The notes under the pieces are model-generated. The model saw nothing but the letters and a program-made list of their open reading frames with translations, was not told the DNA's origin and searched no databases. A stretch of DNA of 64,000 nucleotides. Source: Acanthosepion lycidas. Taxonomy: Eukaryota; Mollusca; Cephalopoda; Sepiida; Sepiidae. Positions within the stretch are counted from its first letter, which is position 1; each line of letters starts with the position of its first letter. Below are positions 22,331-34,149 of this stretch, piece by piece. The stretch covers positions 45,929,516 through 45,993,515 of the forward strand of contig OZ010578.1 in assembly GCA_963932145.1 (NCBI GenBank). The letters run 5' to 3'. The translations under genes were made by a program, and so were the position numbers.

Positions 22331-22689
22331 GTAGTAGAGAGTTTGATTTTCACTGTATGGCCCCGCTTGTGGTTTTGTACTAAACTTAACTGAGTAAATA
22401 ATAACATCGTGAGTTATTGATAGTATGCTGAAAAGTTCCTTGCCTGTCCAAACATAAATCTATTCTTGGTCGGTCCAAGAAGTTTTTAGCACCTCTTCAT
22501 CAAACTAAGTTTGATTTGAATTTATAGACAGGTGACACCAGACCGGATTAATGGTTTCTTCTACAAAGGAGGGCGCAGATTTGAAAGTCTCTTGAATGCG
22601 GTGTCTGGCTGATGTAATTCATACTTTAAAAAAGCAAACAGGGCATCTGCTACTCAAACATGGATATCTACAAAATAACGTTTGAAGTA

Positions 22690-22840
22690 CAGTGTAACCC
22701 GTATATAAGAGAAACCCGGATATAAGAGAGATTTTCTTTGGTCCCAAATTAGAGCCATACTTACCTAAACAAAATAGACTAAACCCGGATATAAGAGACT
22801 TGTCCGGTCCCGACAACTCTCTTATATCCGGGTTACACTG
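22690..22840. mobile_element. pogo/Tigger-like MITE, 151 bp
   Basis: Ends CAGTGTAACCCG(T)ATATAAGAG and its reverse complement CTCTTATATCCGGGTTACACTG, flanked by TA on both sides (22688-22689 and 22841-22842). Further CCGGATATAAGAGA copies lie inside. No transposase. A 65-codon minus-strand ORF through it is not a gene. Confidence 0.85.
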
Positions 22841-23119
22841 TAGTAGGAATATATATATAGGAAATGAATTAGGTTATCATTTGATCATTGGGGTTACAGG
22901 TTCGATTCCTGTCGAAGAAGCACATATTTTCTATGAAATTTCTCGAATATTCAAGCCAGTAAAATAAATCTACTGTTTATTAAAAAACAAACAAACAAAC
23001 AAACAGAGCATTTACTTAAATAAATTGTATCTATTAAAATAACATATAAGCAGGAAATAAATTCACGAGCCTATTTGAGATTTTAGCATCCCACTACCAC
23101 TTCCTTGTCACTGTTGATT

Positions 23120-23212
23120 TTTGTGCAAATCTGTGCAAAAAGCAGATCACAGAGCTTATCCAGTTTCATACATATTTTCTGAAAACCTCAACTTCTAATT
23201 GGTCAGTTAAAT
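23120..23212. repeat. Repeat segment shared with 62517-62600
   Basis: AAATCTGTGCAAAAAG-GATCACAGA, and less well TTCATACA, are common to both. A reverse-complement relative lies near 25670-25715. Family unknown. Confidence 0.55.
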
Positions 23213-23281
23213 CATGTTCTCAACTATGTCCAAATTACATCAACCTAGTTCTTGACCTGACTAAAAAACATTCCGCCAAAT

Positions 23282-23701
23282 ACTGTCTATGCCTTTCAGA
23301 ACCAATCACATGTTTAAGTTGATTATAAATACCAGACATGAGTTTCTTCTTCTTCTCTCTTGATTTCTCTCGCTACTAAAATGTAGTTGTAAAAGAAATC
23401 GCATCTCGACCCCTTGCTGGCAGATGCTATGCAAACATACATCATTACAGATATAAATATAAATATTCTTTGTTGGTTATAAAACCGTTTTGTGTTTCTT
23501 CTTGTTGTTTCTGAGAAATATTATATTTATATCTGTAATGATGTATGTTTGCATAGCATCTGCCAGCAAGGGGTCGAGATGCGATTTCTTTTACAACTAC
23601 ATTTTAGTAGCGAGAGAAATCAAGAGAGAAGAAGAAGAAACTCGTGTCTGGTATTTATAATCAACTTAAACACGTGATTGGTTCTGAAAGGCATAGACAG
23701 T
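23282..23701. repeat. Long inverted repeat, ~181-bp arms
   Basis: 23282-23463 and 23521-23701 are nearly perfect reverse complements (e.g. GACCCCTTGCTGGCAGATGC near 23408 and its mirror near 23556), separated by a ~57-bp spacer. The arms contain CpG and a CTTCTTCTTCTCTCTTGA pyrimidine tract. Could be two divergent copies of one repeat or one foldback element. Confidence 0.9.
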
Positions 23702-23824
23702 CTTGTTGCTTTTGTGTTTGCTTACACATTCATAAAGTAAAAAAAAAATGTACGGGTTGATTTAGGCCGTCAATACTGCTACAAGATTTTTGTCTTTCAC
23801 AAAATGTAACCAGTGATCTGAGGA

Positions 23825-24395
23825 AGAAGAAAAGAAGATAGCGAGCTGATGCAAAATTATTTTTGATATAAAATAAGAAGAAAAATTAAATTAATCAGAG
23901 AAGAGTGTCTGGGGTCACGTGAAAGGTTTAGTTTCTGTTTATAGTGACCAGTATTGAAGTACTTTCCAGTGTAAAATTACTTACCAATTTCATTATCGGC
24001 CTCTAACCAGCACATGGCATTTCAAAGAATTATCTCTTAAAAATCCAAGAAAGCTAAGTATTTCAAACTATGTCTCTTCATCTACATTTGGACGTATGCA
24101 ACTGTATATCCCTTTGGTGAGCAACAAATTCTCTTATCTTTGTCTTAAGCAATATTTAATATTATTTTGTGTCAGATCATTTAATGTATTGTATGAACAT
24201 TCCCCTTTCATGACAATTCATTAAAACTACGGACTTTAAGAATTCTGATTTAGCTTCCTCAGATCAGCTATTTGAAGTGTGTACATTTATGAATAAATTC
24301 TTTATCTTGTTTTGTTAAAATTACCCGTGCATTTCCTCATTATTATCATCCTTCATCCACCTTCGTGGCGTTGGTAAATCAACTGTTCATTTTAA
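23825..24395. repeat. Direct repeat, copy 2
   Basis: See 20395-20976. Differs by scattered substitutions and indels, including about 25 extra bases near 23950. Confidence 0.85.
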
Positions 24396-26015
24396 CCCCT
24401 AAGCCCCACACCACTATATACATTCTTGATATATCAAAATTTATATATCCTTTTCCCACATGTGCATGTGATATGTTGTGGTGAGGTTATTGTGATCACA
24501 TGAGTTTTCTTAACAGGAGATAATGCAGTGATAATATTTCCTTTGTTGTGGAGTGATTAGTTTATTTAAATAAAATGTAGATCAGAAGGTATTATCTTTT
24601 GTTGGGTGAATGAAAACATCTCCACGAACATTTTAATCTACTTGTGTGCCACAAGGCTGTTAAACACCACAAATATAGGACAACAATATTTTTTAAATAA
24701 ATAATAAAAGCTAAAAAGCATTTATATTACAATAATATACAAAGTTGAATGATGAAATGATTCAGGGAATTTATACTAAGTTGCAAAATTTAAAGTTAAT
24801 GTTTTATGCACAAAAGTGTTTTTTATGGCAAGTAAAAATGTGTCTTTGTTCAGTATGTTCAAAGTGTTTGCAAATAATATAGGATTTGTAATGAATAAAT
24901 CAGTTCGGAGTCAAACAAACTGTTTTTAAACAAATCTTTTTATTTAAGAATTTTAATATTAAGAATATAGTAGAAGTTGTCTACCTTTGTTAAATTGTTT
25001 CTTTTGTCAGAGTTTAAAAAGTAAAATGCTTTTTATAAGATAATAGTTTAAAATTACTTGATGAAAATAGATTCCAGTTGAAAGGAAAGTTTTCAAAGAA
25101 GAAAGTGTTGTTCTTCCAGTAAAATTTTGTCGTAGAAAATTTTTGAAAGTTTGTTGAGTGAGAGAAAATTTGAATATAAGTTGAAGATCAAAGTTGTGAT
25201 TTGTGTTTAAAGAGAAACTTTTAAACTTTACACTTCTGAGTTGATTTTATATAAATTATCGAGAATTCTTTGCTGAGCAATCTGTTGAATAAAAATGTGC
25301 CAAGTGTGAGTTTTGAGATCTGTGAGCTCTCAAGTTAAAATTGCAAGAAAAATTATTACTGATGAAAAATTTCACTGCTGGAAACAAATCAAACAAGAAT
25401 AGGATGAGTTAGAAAGGCATTCGGTAGCAGTGTAAGTTGTAGTTAAATTCTCGTTGTCTCACGATATTTATTGTAAAAAATTACAATTATGGCACAAGGC
25501 CGAAAAGGGGGAATGTGTTGAGGCTTCTGCTCACGTTGTTGTATTTATTTTGTTTTAGCTCATGTGACTGGCTCCAAAACTTGTTCAAAACATCTTGGGG
25601 GCAAACGAGATTGCATAGGCATTGTATACATTTTTACAGTTATCAACCAATCAACAGTCAGACTTAAATAGAAACTTCTGTGATCCACTTTTTGCACAAA
25701 ATTTGCTGTCGAAAGAAACTATTACAAAGAAAATGTATTGAAATCTTTTTCGACCAATAATATTCGCTGAATTGAAAATAATAATAATATAATCCAATCA
25801 AATGGAAGGAGTATGCTAAACCTTGAATACAATATGGCGTGTGCCTTGCTGGGAGCTAGAAGGTGTCCAAAGGGGAAATGAGTCAATTTTGTGTTCCTAC
25901 AACATGATGCAGTTAAAGAAGAGAGAGGGAGTTTGTACCTTTTCCTTTTATAATGCTCTTTACAATGCTACTTTTGAAGTTTCCTGCCAAACAAGGTGAG
26001 GTAATCACCCACGTA
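24396..26015. other. Unrecognised AT-rich intergenic DNA
   Basis: No ORF above background and no family recognised, apart from a ~45-bp reverse-complement relative of 23120 near 25670-25715. Confidence 0.4.
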
Positions 26016-26017
26016 TA

Positions 26018-26095
26018 TTAGGTTAGTGCAAAAATAATGTCGTTTTTTGACGATCAACTTTGTGAGAAAACGACATTATTTTTGCACCAACCTAA
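26018..26095. mobile_element. Palindromic mariner MITE (MADE1-like ends), 78 bp
   Basis: Starts TTAGGTTAGTGCAAAA and ends TTTTGCACCAACCTAA with TA on both sides (26016-26017 and 26096-26097). The arms are almost fully complementary (AATAATGTCGTTTT / AAAACGACATTATT). Five relatives lie at 31630, 46811, 54419, 60215 and 60488. Confidence 0.9.
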
Positions 26096-26097
26096 TA

Positions 26098-29000
26098 ATT
26101 TGGTTATTAAAATATTTTTTTGCAATGGCTTTTTTTTTTTTTTTTGTGCCAAAATAAAATATTTTTTTTCTTTCTGAGAGAAGAAAGTACATCCTCTCTC
26201 TATTACCCTGAACATTAACAAAGGCGTAAACAAACAAGTCTCTCAACTACAAACATTTATTACAAAATATATTAAAACTGCAGGGATTTAAATAAAACAC
26301 CCCACTTGGCGAGCAGACAAATGAGGTGAATTAATGCCCTTGGCAAAGTCGGAACAACCGAGATGGATTAAGACCCTTGCCACAGTTAGATACCAGTCTG
26401 GTCCTGAGAAAAGGTTAGAGCAACACGTGCCATAAACAATGTCCACACCAGAGGGAATAAAAATATTCTTAGATAGTAGCTGACAACCTCTCTTCACCTT
26501 AGCTCAAAAGGTAGTAATCTTGTAAAGTGCAAACCTCATTGACTGTAAGTAACATGTTTATGTCATGTTATATATTTGCTTCACATTGTTGCATTTAATA
26601 AAAAAGGTAAACATATTTTAGCACCCTTCTTTTCATTTCCCTTTTTAGAACTTTGTATTTATTCTTGTTTGGGATCTCCTTGAGGTGGGAAGCCATTATA
26701 GAATGACAATATAACTAAATAAAATATTTTAGAAGATGGCTTTGCACACAAATTTCCTTTTGTACACCTTAAGAATCAAAGCTTGATAACATAAAAAAAA
26801 AGTACACAAGTGATTTTAAAAGATTACAAAACAATCTTTAAAAATTGAAAAAAAAACTTTAAGATAATACAAAATTTGTATAAGACATCTTTTAGAAAGA
26901 AAGGTGCACCCACCTAATTGTAGGACAAAAAATTCACAAAACAAAGGAAGCATTAGCAATTTCAAACAACCGATGTAATGGGGATTTTTTAATAATTTAT
27001 CTCTTTATAGAACAGTTCTATTAACAGGTTTCTGTTCCCTTTTACATATGTTTCTTGGATGGCAGCCAAAAATTGATTTTCCCACTGGGTCTGTGATGTG
27101 TGTTCTTTGCGCATATATCTATTGTACATTTAACGATTTCAGAAAAAAAACAACGAAACTCCATATTTGGATCAACAAATAAATATATATTGAAATAAAA
27201 CATACAAAACAATCATGCAATGAAGTGTAATGATTAAGGGAAAAAAAGTTGTTCTCCTTCAACTGTATTCTTATTTATGATTGAATGTTCTAAAGAGTTT
27301 CTCTTGAATAAGAATGTTCAGGATTCTATGTTGAATAGAGTTTGCTGTTAGAATAGAATACAGTTAATTAAGAAATGTGTTGTTTAGAGAAATTAATAGA
27401 GTTCTGGTTCATGAACTTTGCTGAGTCACAGAGAGAGATATGTATAATGTGTTACAAAAATCTGTCTGTACATGCGTTTGAAATATTGTGAGTAAAGTCG
27501 TAGATTTGTGCGGACAGGTGAAATAGCTGGACTCTACTGACGGCTTGTGAAAAAATTGCTTCTTTTAAAGCTACCATTAGGCTCCCAGTGAAAATGCAGG
27601 AAAAATTGATTTAACACTAAAATGTTTGATTGGTTAAAATTTGACCAATTACTGATTTTGTATCAAAGAAACATGTGAGCAATTTCACAACCAAAAATTC
27701 AAAGTGATGACTGTGATTGCTAAATTGTCTTATAGAAAGACAGTATTGATTTACTAGCCAATCGCAGATGAATAAATTGTGGGCGTGGAAAAACATAGCA
27801 GTGGCTACAGGTCCTTATTCTGCCTTCCAGATGAAATTTTTGTATCACTTCATCTTGTGGCTTGCTTGATGTCTTCGTTTATTCTTTGAAAATTTGATCT
27901 TCTGCCTTGGAAATCTGATTATCTTCTTCATTGAATTTTGAATACCTTCAGCCAGTTCTTCTCTTTTTATAGCAATTGAAAAGACTCCCAACAGATCTTA
28001 ACTTCAAATTCACATGGACATAAGCCCACACCTTTGATTGGATAATAAATAGAAATAGCATGTATTTTTAAAATTAAAAAATGAATTTAAAACAATGCAC
28101 CTTAACCAAAAATATTTTTGGTACTTCTTTAACAACCAATTCTAAAAATGGAAATTTTTACAAACACAAATGTAACAATCTGTTTTTCTTTAAAATACAC
28201 TTCTCTAAAAAGTATAAGACAAACATAGATGATTATAATATAAATTTATTTATTTACACTTTTTTATTAATTATTATTTTTAATTATTTTGTATTATTGA
28301 CTAATAAAATTTTTTGATATAGTTACTTACCTCTTATTGTTTGGAGATGTAAAGGTTGTTTTTTTTAAGGAGGTGTTTATGGTAACAGACAAGTATGGCA
28401 ATGACCCGACAAAGGGAAACTTGTGTGGGATTATCTTACTTGTCAGTCAAAGAACTTCTGCTAATGACCACTAGATAATTTTCCCAAAATAGTGTATAAA
28501 AAGGAACACAAAAGTCAAATCCACAGTATACTTTAGATGTGTCTTGTTCTGCTCTGAGGGACCTTTTATCCACAGTTATCCTTGTACTGCACTGAACATT
28601 ACACAGAAGAGTACACAGCATGTAATTTCCTAAGCTTACTTGACTACACACAGGCATATCTAATTATTCTAACTAACCAACAAATGAAGAAATCATTTTA
28701 ATTGTAAACCTCTCACAATCTTTCATAAAAATTTCACAAACACATATATTTACCCAGTTTCCTTACACTGACTCAACCCCTTTAGTGCAATGAGGAAGGT
28801 GCTGCCACAGGAATCCCTGGGGCCAAACAACTTCTCCCAAAATGAGGAGAAACATAGTTCCACTTACAACACAGGAGGGTGTTAACCATGTATAAATAAG
28901 CCCACATTGGCAATGGTTAACTTGTGGGAGAATGAAAATAAACTAATAAATAAAATAATAATAAAAAATTTAATTTTTCCATGATGCAAAAGGAAACTAA

Positions 29001-29825
29001 AAGGGTTTCCAATGATGTGTGAATTTTATGATCCCATTTCCAGAAAGGAGATGATCATTCTCTTCTCACTTTTCAATCATTGAGTTCAGACATGTTGGTA
29101 GCAGTCCCAACGAGGGGGAGATACAGTTGACCTCACTCAGCATCGGACTGACTTGAGGTTGACCATTCTCTATACCTCCACATCTTGTACCTACATGCGT
29201 CAATAAACATTGACCATTCATTTCTAGTCAAAACTTCATTTTATTTATTGTGGTCCACCAATATTCAACTTCTGTTGTTAGTGGCACAATGTCAAATACC
29301 AACCCTCTACAAACAAACATCTGAACAAAGAAGTCTTCATTCATCCTTTTTATATTCTTTTCATTTAGATAACTCAGCCAATAAATAAAATCTAGTGTTG
29401 TTAATTGTGCAGAATTGTTTACATAAACATTCTTACTTTCTTTTTTGAGGAACTCCATTGTGTTCATCCTTCTATCAACAAATAAACCACAACACCTGCA
29501 TTGAATCCCATTCCACTTCAAAATTGTTGCTGCTCAATAAGGTATGTTCATCACTAACCAACAAATATACTATTAATACAGTAAGATTATCTCCCCTTGT
29601 CTACCAGTAAGCTTCTAATGCCTGCTAAGTGGTGTTATATAAAGCACTATAAAAGACAAGTGTGTATAAACACTCTCTCTGATCTTTCTCTCTTTAATCA
29701 CAGGATTCCATACTGACAAGAAATGTCTTGTATCCACTCTGGGGACTTCTAAGTCCCAGAACTACATGTTGCATCATATACAACACAATACTATCCTTAT
29801 ATCATCCCCTGAAAAAAAAACTCAT
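26098..29825. other. Unrecognised AT-rich intergenic DNA
   Basis: 3.7 kb with no gene or repeat family I can name. A 69-codon minus ORF at 26288 and a 73-codon minus ORF at 28436 have no motif. T-runs at about 26130 and 28360. Confidence 0.4.
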
Positions 29826-29849
29826 GCAACTGTGACAGTTTGCCTCTTA

Positions 29850-30010
29850 CCCAACCCACAATGCCATCATCAGTAGTCATAAAGACAAACTTCACAGGTT
29901 ACTTCCAGCTTCCCCTCACTCCAAATAACTATATTGTATGTACACCTCATGGAGATAGGAGTCCACAAAATAAAATTATTGCTACAGCATATTCCAACTT
30001 ATTACATGGC
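29850..30010 (+). repeat. Possible decayed 5' LTR of gypsy-2
   Basis: The stretch from AGCTTCCC through ACCTCATGGAG and AGTCCACAAAATAAA to TTCCAACTTATTACA resembles 37905-38010 in the same orientation, and is followed by TGGCATCACTGG, a plausible primer-binding site. The LTR starts are not defined. Inference. Confidence 0.4.
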
Positions 30011-30199
30011 ATCACTGGTGTATAAAATAACTTGTGCACATAGTAAATGGAACTACACTTGAACCACACTTACGCTAACCTCTAGATTTTAAGGATACAG
30101 AATTAAAGCTTAAAAGTGAGCCCGTACTGTATAGTCAGAGAAACAATCAAAGTGGCCCCGAGGTTGACAATGTGAGTATAGACTGGGACAACCCAAATA

Positions 30200-30900
30200 G
30201 AACCTAAATCATATCCTTATTCAGCCAGCAATGTGAAATGATTTTTTGATGAAAGGAAATAACAGGCCCACAAGACCAGGTGAATGAGATTCTGCTTTGC
30301 ACCAGCAAAAAAGGTATATTGAAAATTATTAGTTGAGGGTCTATCAGCTAATGAGAAGGTGCAGCCAGACATCACATGGTCAAAATTTGAAGTATATGAG
30401 AAACCAAACCAATATTTCATGGTTGTCTGTTTAGCATTCAGGAACATCAAATAAAAGACTGATCCTAATAATAACAATGAAGCTGAGACAGTAGACAAAA
30501 TTTATATCAAGACTATACTGACAGGCAGCACAGTGTGACATTCTGACAGTAAAACACAGAGATGAAGAAAATTGCGTACTGAACAAGAGACTCATCAAAC
30601 AGATAATTACTGGAATAATCTACCCAGAAGCAACTCCTCGCTAAAGACAAAAAATGACTCTTGGGAAAGCCTTGTAGTGGTTGAAAAACTATGAGGCCTC
30701 TATAATCCACATGAAACAATTCAAACACACACAAAGTGAACATATACAACAAAATACCACAGTAGACACCATACAAAGTATTCCCAAAACCGGGTATTGT
30801 TTAGAATGTGGAAGAAACCACAGTAAGAATGACAAATACTCAGTCATTGGTATTGAATACTGAAAATGTAGAAAACTGAGCCACTGAGTCAGTGTGTAGA
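30200..30900 (+). pseudogene. gypsy-2 gag relic with zinc knuckle
   Basis: The plus-strand translation, through stops, includes 'SKFEVYEKPNQYFM', a gag capsid-like segment, and near 30790-30890 'YCLECGRNHSKND' followed by 'CRKLSHxVSVC', the two halves of a Cys/His zinc knuckle. Part of the same relic as the protease, RT and integrase fragments that follow. Confidence 0.65.
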
Positions 30901-31079
30901 AGGATAGAAATGCATTGACAAGCTACAGCAACCTATCACAGAAAGAATTCAAGATACGATATCGCCAAAAAGATTTAGTCAAAATATTTTGCAGACCAGG
31001 ATGCTGACCGCCATGAACTTGAACTACATACAATAAACAAGTCAGATGACTGAATTGAAATCACTTAAAAATAAGCATT

Positions 31080-31440
31080 TATGTGCCAGGAAAAGAAAGA
31101 AATTGTGCAAAATTACTGGTAAAAGTAGACAGTGGAGCAGAAGGCAATATAGTGCCACTCTGTACATACAGAGGGATGTGTCCAAATCCACTAGAAAAAA
31201 TAGTGAAGTCAAATACCATCTCAACAGCTTATATATAATAAGACCATCATCTCCAATGTGGATATGATTAAGGTTCATGGTCAGGGGAAAAAGTTTTCAT
31301 TGCAGATGCAAACAGACCAGCAACATTAGGACTGCCAAGATGGTGAAAACTGAAAATGATATCACTGCATTTTGAGATAAGGGAAACAATCAAATTAATA
31401 CAGGGCATTGAACTCTTGGGTATTATTATAATCTACACCC
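31080..31440 (+). pseudogene. gypsy-2 aspartic protease relic
   Basis: The frame around 31120-31150 reads 'KVDSGAEGNIVPL', with the DSG active-site triad of a retropepsin-like protease. Later fragments, 'TISTAYI' and 'GLPRW', fit the rest of the domain. Frameshifted. Confidence 0.65.
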
Positions 31441-31477
31441 AACAGCAAGGGTTTTGATCAAGAGAGTGGAGCTTTTG

Positions 31478-31905
31478 AGGAGTGTGCAAGCACTGCTTAA
31501 TTGCTGTTGTTCCTAGGTCCACCCTGATCCGGGGTGGTAGCACCTATCAGGGTCCCAGCTATAGGCAAATAGTTAACACCCTCAAATTGTGGTCAAAACA
31601 CTATAAAAGTATAAAAATCCATTTTTATATTAGGTTGGTGCAAAAATAATGTCGTTTTTTCACATAGTAACATATGTGAGAAAACGACGTTATTTTTGCA
31701 CCAACCTAATAGTAAAAATACAAGCAATATATTTTCATAGTAAGAAAAAATACATTTTTGATAAAAAAAAATTATCATCATTGATAAAAAAAAAATTATC
31801 AATTATATATTTTTGTAAAAGAAATTACTAATTGTTCCCAAGAAAATTCAATTTTGGCATTAAATGACACATAAGGAGTTGATATGCCATTAAACAAACT
31901 AACAA
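31478..31905 (+). repeat. Repeat-C copy 1 inside gypsy-2, interrupted by a MITE
   Basis: Shares CGGGGTGGTAGCACC, CTATAGGCAAATAGTTAACAC and the 3' part AGAAAATT-AATTT-GGCATTAAA-GTTGATATGCC with 61800-62250; a reverse-oriented partial copy is at 32195-32530. It separates the protease and RT parts of gypsy-2, so it inserted after that element. Confidence 0.8.
31630..31709. mobile_element. Palindromic mariner MITE, 80 bp
   Basis: TTAGGTTGGTGCAAAAATAA to its mirror, flanked by TA. The uninterrupted sequence can be read in the repeat-C copy at 61.9 kb (CACATAGTAAAAA), which confirms insertion at a TA. Confidence 0.95.
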
Positions 31906-32130
31906 ATATGAGGTATTGAACGACTCAGAGAGGCATACCAGCATACGAATTTGACTACATTGGAAACTTTCTAGCAAAATACAATATTTTCCTTAACCCG
32001 GTAGTAGCACCAGTCATACACACCCCACGAAAATGCCCAATCCACCTAAAAGAGGAAATTAAAGATAAGATATTGAAGGATGGCATGATAAGAAAAGTGC
32101 AAAAACTCGCTGAATAGGTCAGTAGCCTGG
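31906..32130 (+). pseudogene. gypsy-2 reverse transcriptase relic, N-terminal part
   Basis: Reads 'NPVVAPVIHTPRKCPIHLKEEIKDKILKDGMIRKVQ', typical of the start of gypsy RT. Confidence 0.75.
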
Positions 32131-32194
32131 CATATAGCTGAAAGAATAATGGACAACTTAGAATCTGGCTCGATAGGATTGAATTTGTTTAGCA

Positions 32195-32530
32195 GTATAT
32201 CTACATCTCTGGGTTATATAATGCCAAAATCTAAATATCCTGCATGCAATTTTATACTTTCAACTACAGATACTGTGTAAATAATTTTATACTCTCAGGG
32301 TAAAAGTATTTTTCTTTTTAGATATATAGTTTGTAGATAAAATGTACTCTTGTTTATTTTACTATAAAAATGTATTTTTATATATATATTTTTAGTATTG
32401 CATTATCATTTTGTATTGGTCATTTTATTATAAAAATGTACCATTGATTTTTGTATGGCAGTTCACTATTTGTCCATAGCTGGGACCCTAACAGGTTCTA
32501 ACACCCCAATCTGCCTCAGCCCAAAGTGTC
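32195..32530 (-). repeat. Repeat-C partial copy, reverse orientation
   Basis: GTTCACTATTTGTCCATAGC followed by TGGGACCCTAACAGG is the diverged reverse complement of the segment at about 31535-31575. AT-rich sequence with ACTATAAAAATGTA repeats precedes it. Confidence 0.65.
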
Positions 32531-32815
32531 TAAACAAAGAAATCAAACGGTACCATCATAGAGTCCCTATCTTGGAAGAAATAACACATAAGTTAATGGA
32601 AACAAAACATTTCAGCAAGATGAATAGTTACTGCTCCAGTGAGCAAGATGAAGAGAGTCAACTTCTGGCATGTTTCAATAACTCATTTGGCAGGTACTGT
32701 AAGGATGCCATTTGGATTGGGGATGAGACAAGAGTTATTCCAACAAAGGATGGACCAAATACTAGAGAAATGCTCTGGAAGTAACACTATCACTAATGTT
32801 GTAGTATTTGGGAGG
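32500..32815 (+). pseudogene. gypsy-2 reverse transcriptase relic, central part
   Basis: One frame stays open for 109 codons and includes 'LSPKCLNKEIKRYHHRVPILEEITHKL', 'HFSKMNSY' and 'EESQLLACFNNSFGRY'; a shift then gives 'FGLGMRQELFQQRMDQILE' and 'VVVFG'. The YxDD catalytic pair is lost (the segment reads TNVVVFG). Confidence 0.8.
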
Positions 32816-32851
32816 GAAAAAAAAAAAGAGAAAAAGAACACGAGAACTTTT

Positions 32852-33168
32852 CTTTTTTTTTTTAACCATTTCACCCCAAGAAAGGTAGCAATCCCACTAG
32901 TACACAGGAGGTTACAGGGAGTGAAAATAAATGAAAAGACTAAAAAAACAGATGATTGAGGAAAGGATGAAAGACAAATAGGGTTCAAGAAGATAGAAAA
33001 TGGCGATTGACATTGCATTTAAATTTTTGAAGATTGTAGTTATCAGGGAAGCAGTGAAACAGAAGAGAGTTCCACAGGTGGGAAGTGCGAGAAAAGAAAC
33101 TGTTGGAGTAGAAGTGCTGGTTGCATTTAGCTATTTCAACAGTAAACAGGTCAATCTAATAGCATGTT
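32852..33168 (-). mobile_element. LINE-A 3' fragment inserted in gypsy-2 RT
   Basis: The minus-strand 3' tail (plus strand AACCATTTCACCCCAAG) and C-terminal coding part match the family. The gypsy frame stops at VVFG before it and resumes with 'DLMEAAKENGIVF' after it, so this is an insertion. Confidence 0.8.
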
Positions 33169-33665
33169 TACTTGACCTGATGGAAGCTGCCAAAGAAAAT
33201 GGTATTGTATTCAACAACACTAAATGCAACATCAAGACAAAATTCATAATATTTTTTGATGCATTATATGATGAAAAAGGGAATACAGCCAGATACTAAA
33301 TAAGTAGAGGACATAAAAGTTCTCAAGTCTCCCACTAATGAGACTAGGCTACATGTGCTTGGAATGGTGACATATATGGGCCCATTCATATCACAACTAT
33401 CAGAGCACACAACTAGGCTTTGTGACCTCCTACAAAAAGACAGTGTGGACAAAAAGCCATGAGAGTTCCTTTCAACAAACCAAATCAACAAAGAGGTAAC
33501 CATGACATATTTCGACCCAACAACGCTAACAACTTTCCAAGTTGACGCGTCTAGCAGAGAGCTTGGAGCAGCACTCATACAAGCCAGTTACCTTTGCATC
33601 CAAGACACATCAGCTGAATAAATGTATGCAAATATAGAATGGGGGTGCTAGCAGTTGTGCCTAGA
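33169..33665 (+). pseudogene. gypsy-2 RT thumb / RNase H relic
   Basis: Reads 'DLMEAAKENGIVFNNTKC', then 'LGMVTYMGPFISQLSEHTTRL' and 'MTYFDPTTLTTFQVDASSRELGAAL', the last with the first RNase H Asp (VDAS). Several stops. Confidence 0.8.
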
Positions 33666-33768
33666 TACCAGAGATTTCACATACATAGTTTAGCATACTA
33701 TTATTTTTAGGGGGAAAATAGATCTCTGCTCGGATTTCCTGAGGTTGACCATAGGGATCATATACAAG

Positions 33769-33775
<7 letters not shown>

Positions 33776-33808
<33 letters not shown>
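33776..33808. repeat. (TA)n microsatellite
   Basis: TA run within unassigned sequence between the gypsy-2 RNase H and integrase fragments. Confidence 0.9.
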
Positions 33809-33810
<2 letters not shown>

Positions 33811-34149
33811 GAAGTCGATTTTAATTGGTTGAACTAGCGTGGGAATGATAGATAGAGAAAGGTTTTTCAGGGAGTCGAGCCGTAACCACATAACAATGTA
33901 GAGATGTTTGCTTTCATGTCTGAAATGGCATCCCACTGGCTAGTGATCACTGGCCACGAGAGAAGAATGCAGTTTTATTATTGAATGATATCTGTCACCC
34001 AAGACCCCACCCACAAAGGGGTTATGCAATAAAATGTACCAGAAATACCAAAACGCACAGGAAAAAATGATGATAACCCATAAGGTCCCATTCTGACCAT
34101 GGCAAGTAATTGAAACCAACCTTTTTACTTAACATGAGAAACATTCTTA

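Noticed and set aside
22619..22816. 65-codon minus ORF as an upstream gene
   Set aside because: Mostly the pogo-like MITE in translation.
22872..22925. tRNA gene suggested by GGTTCGATTCCTGTCGAAG
   Set aside because: A B-box-like T-arm is present, but no matching acceptor stem, A box or anticodon arm upstream; more likely a SINE scrap.
28436..28657. 73-codon minus ORF with several Cys residues
   Set aside because: No motif, no homologous feel and no splice support; at background length for this sequence.
32683..33018. 111-codon minus ORF
   Set aside because: Antisense shadow across a gypsy RT relic and a LINE-A fragment.
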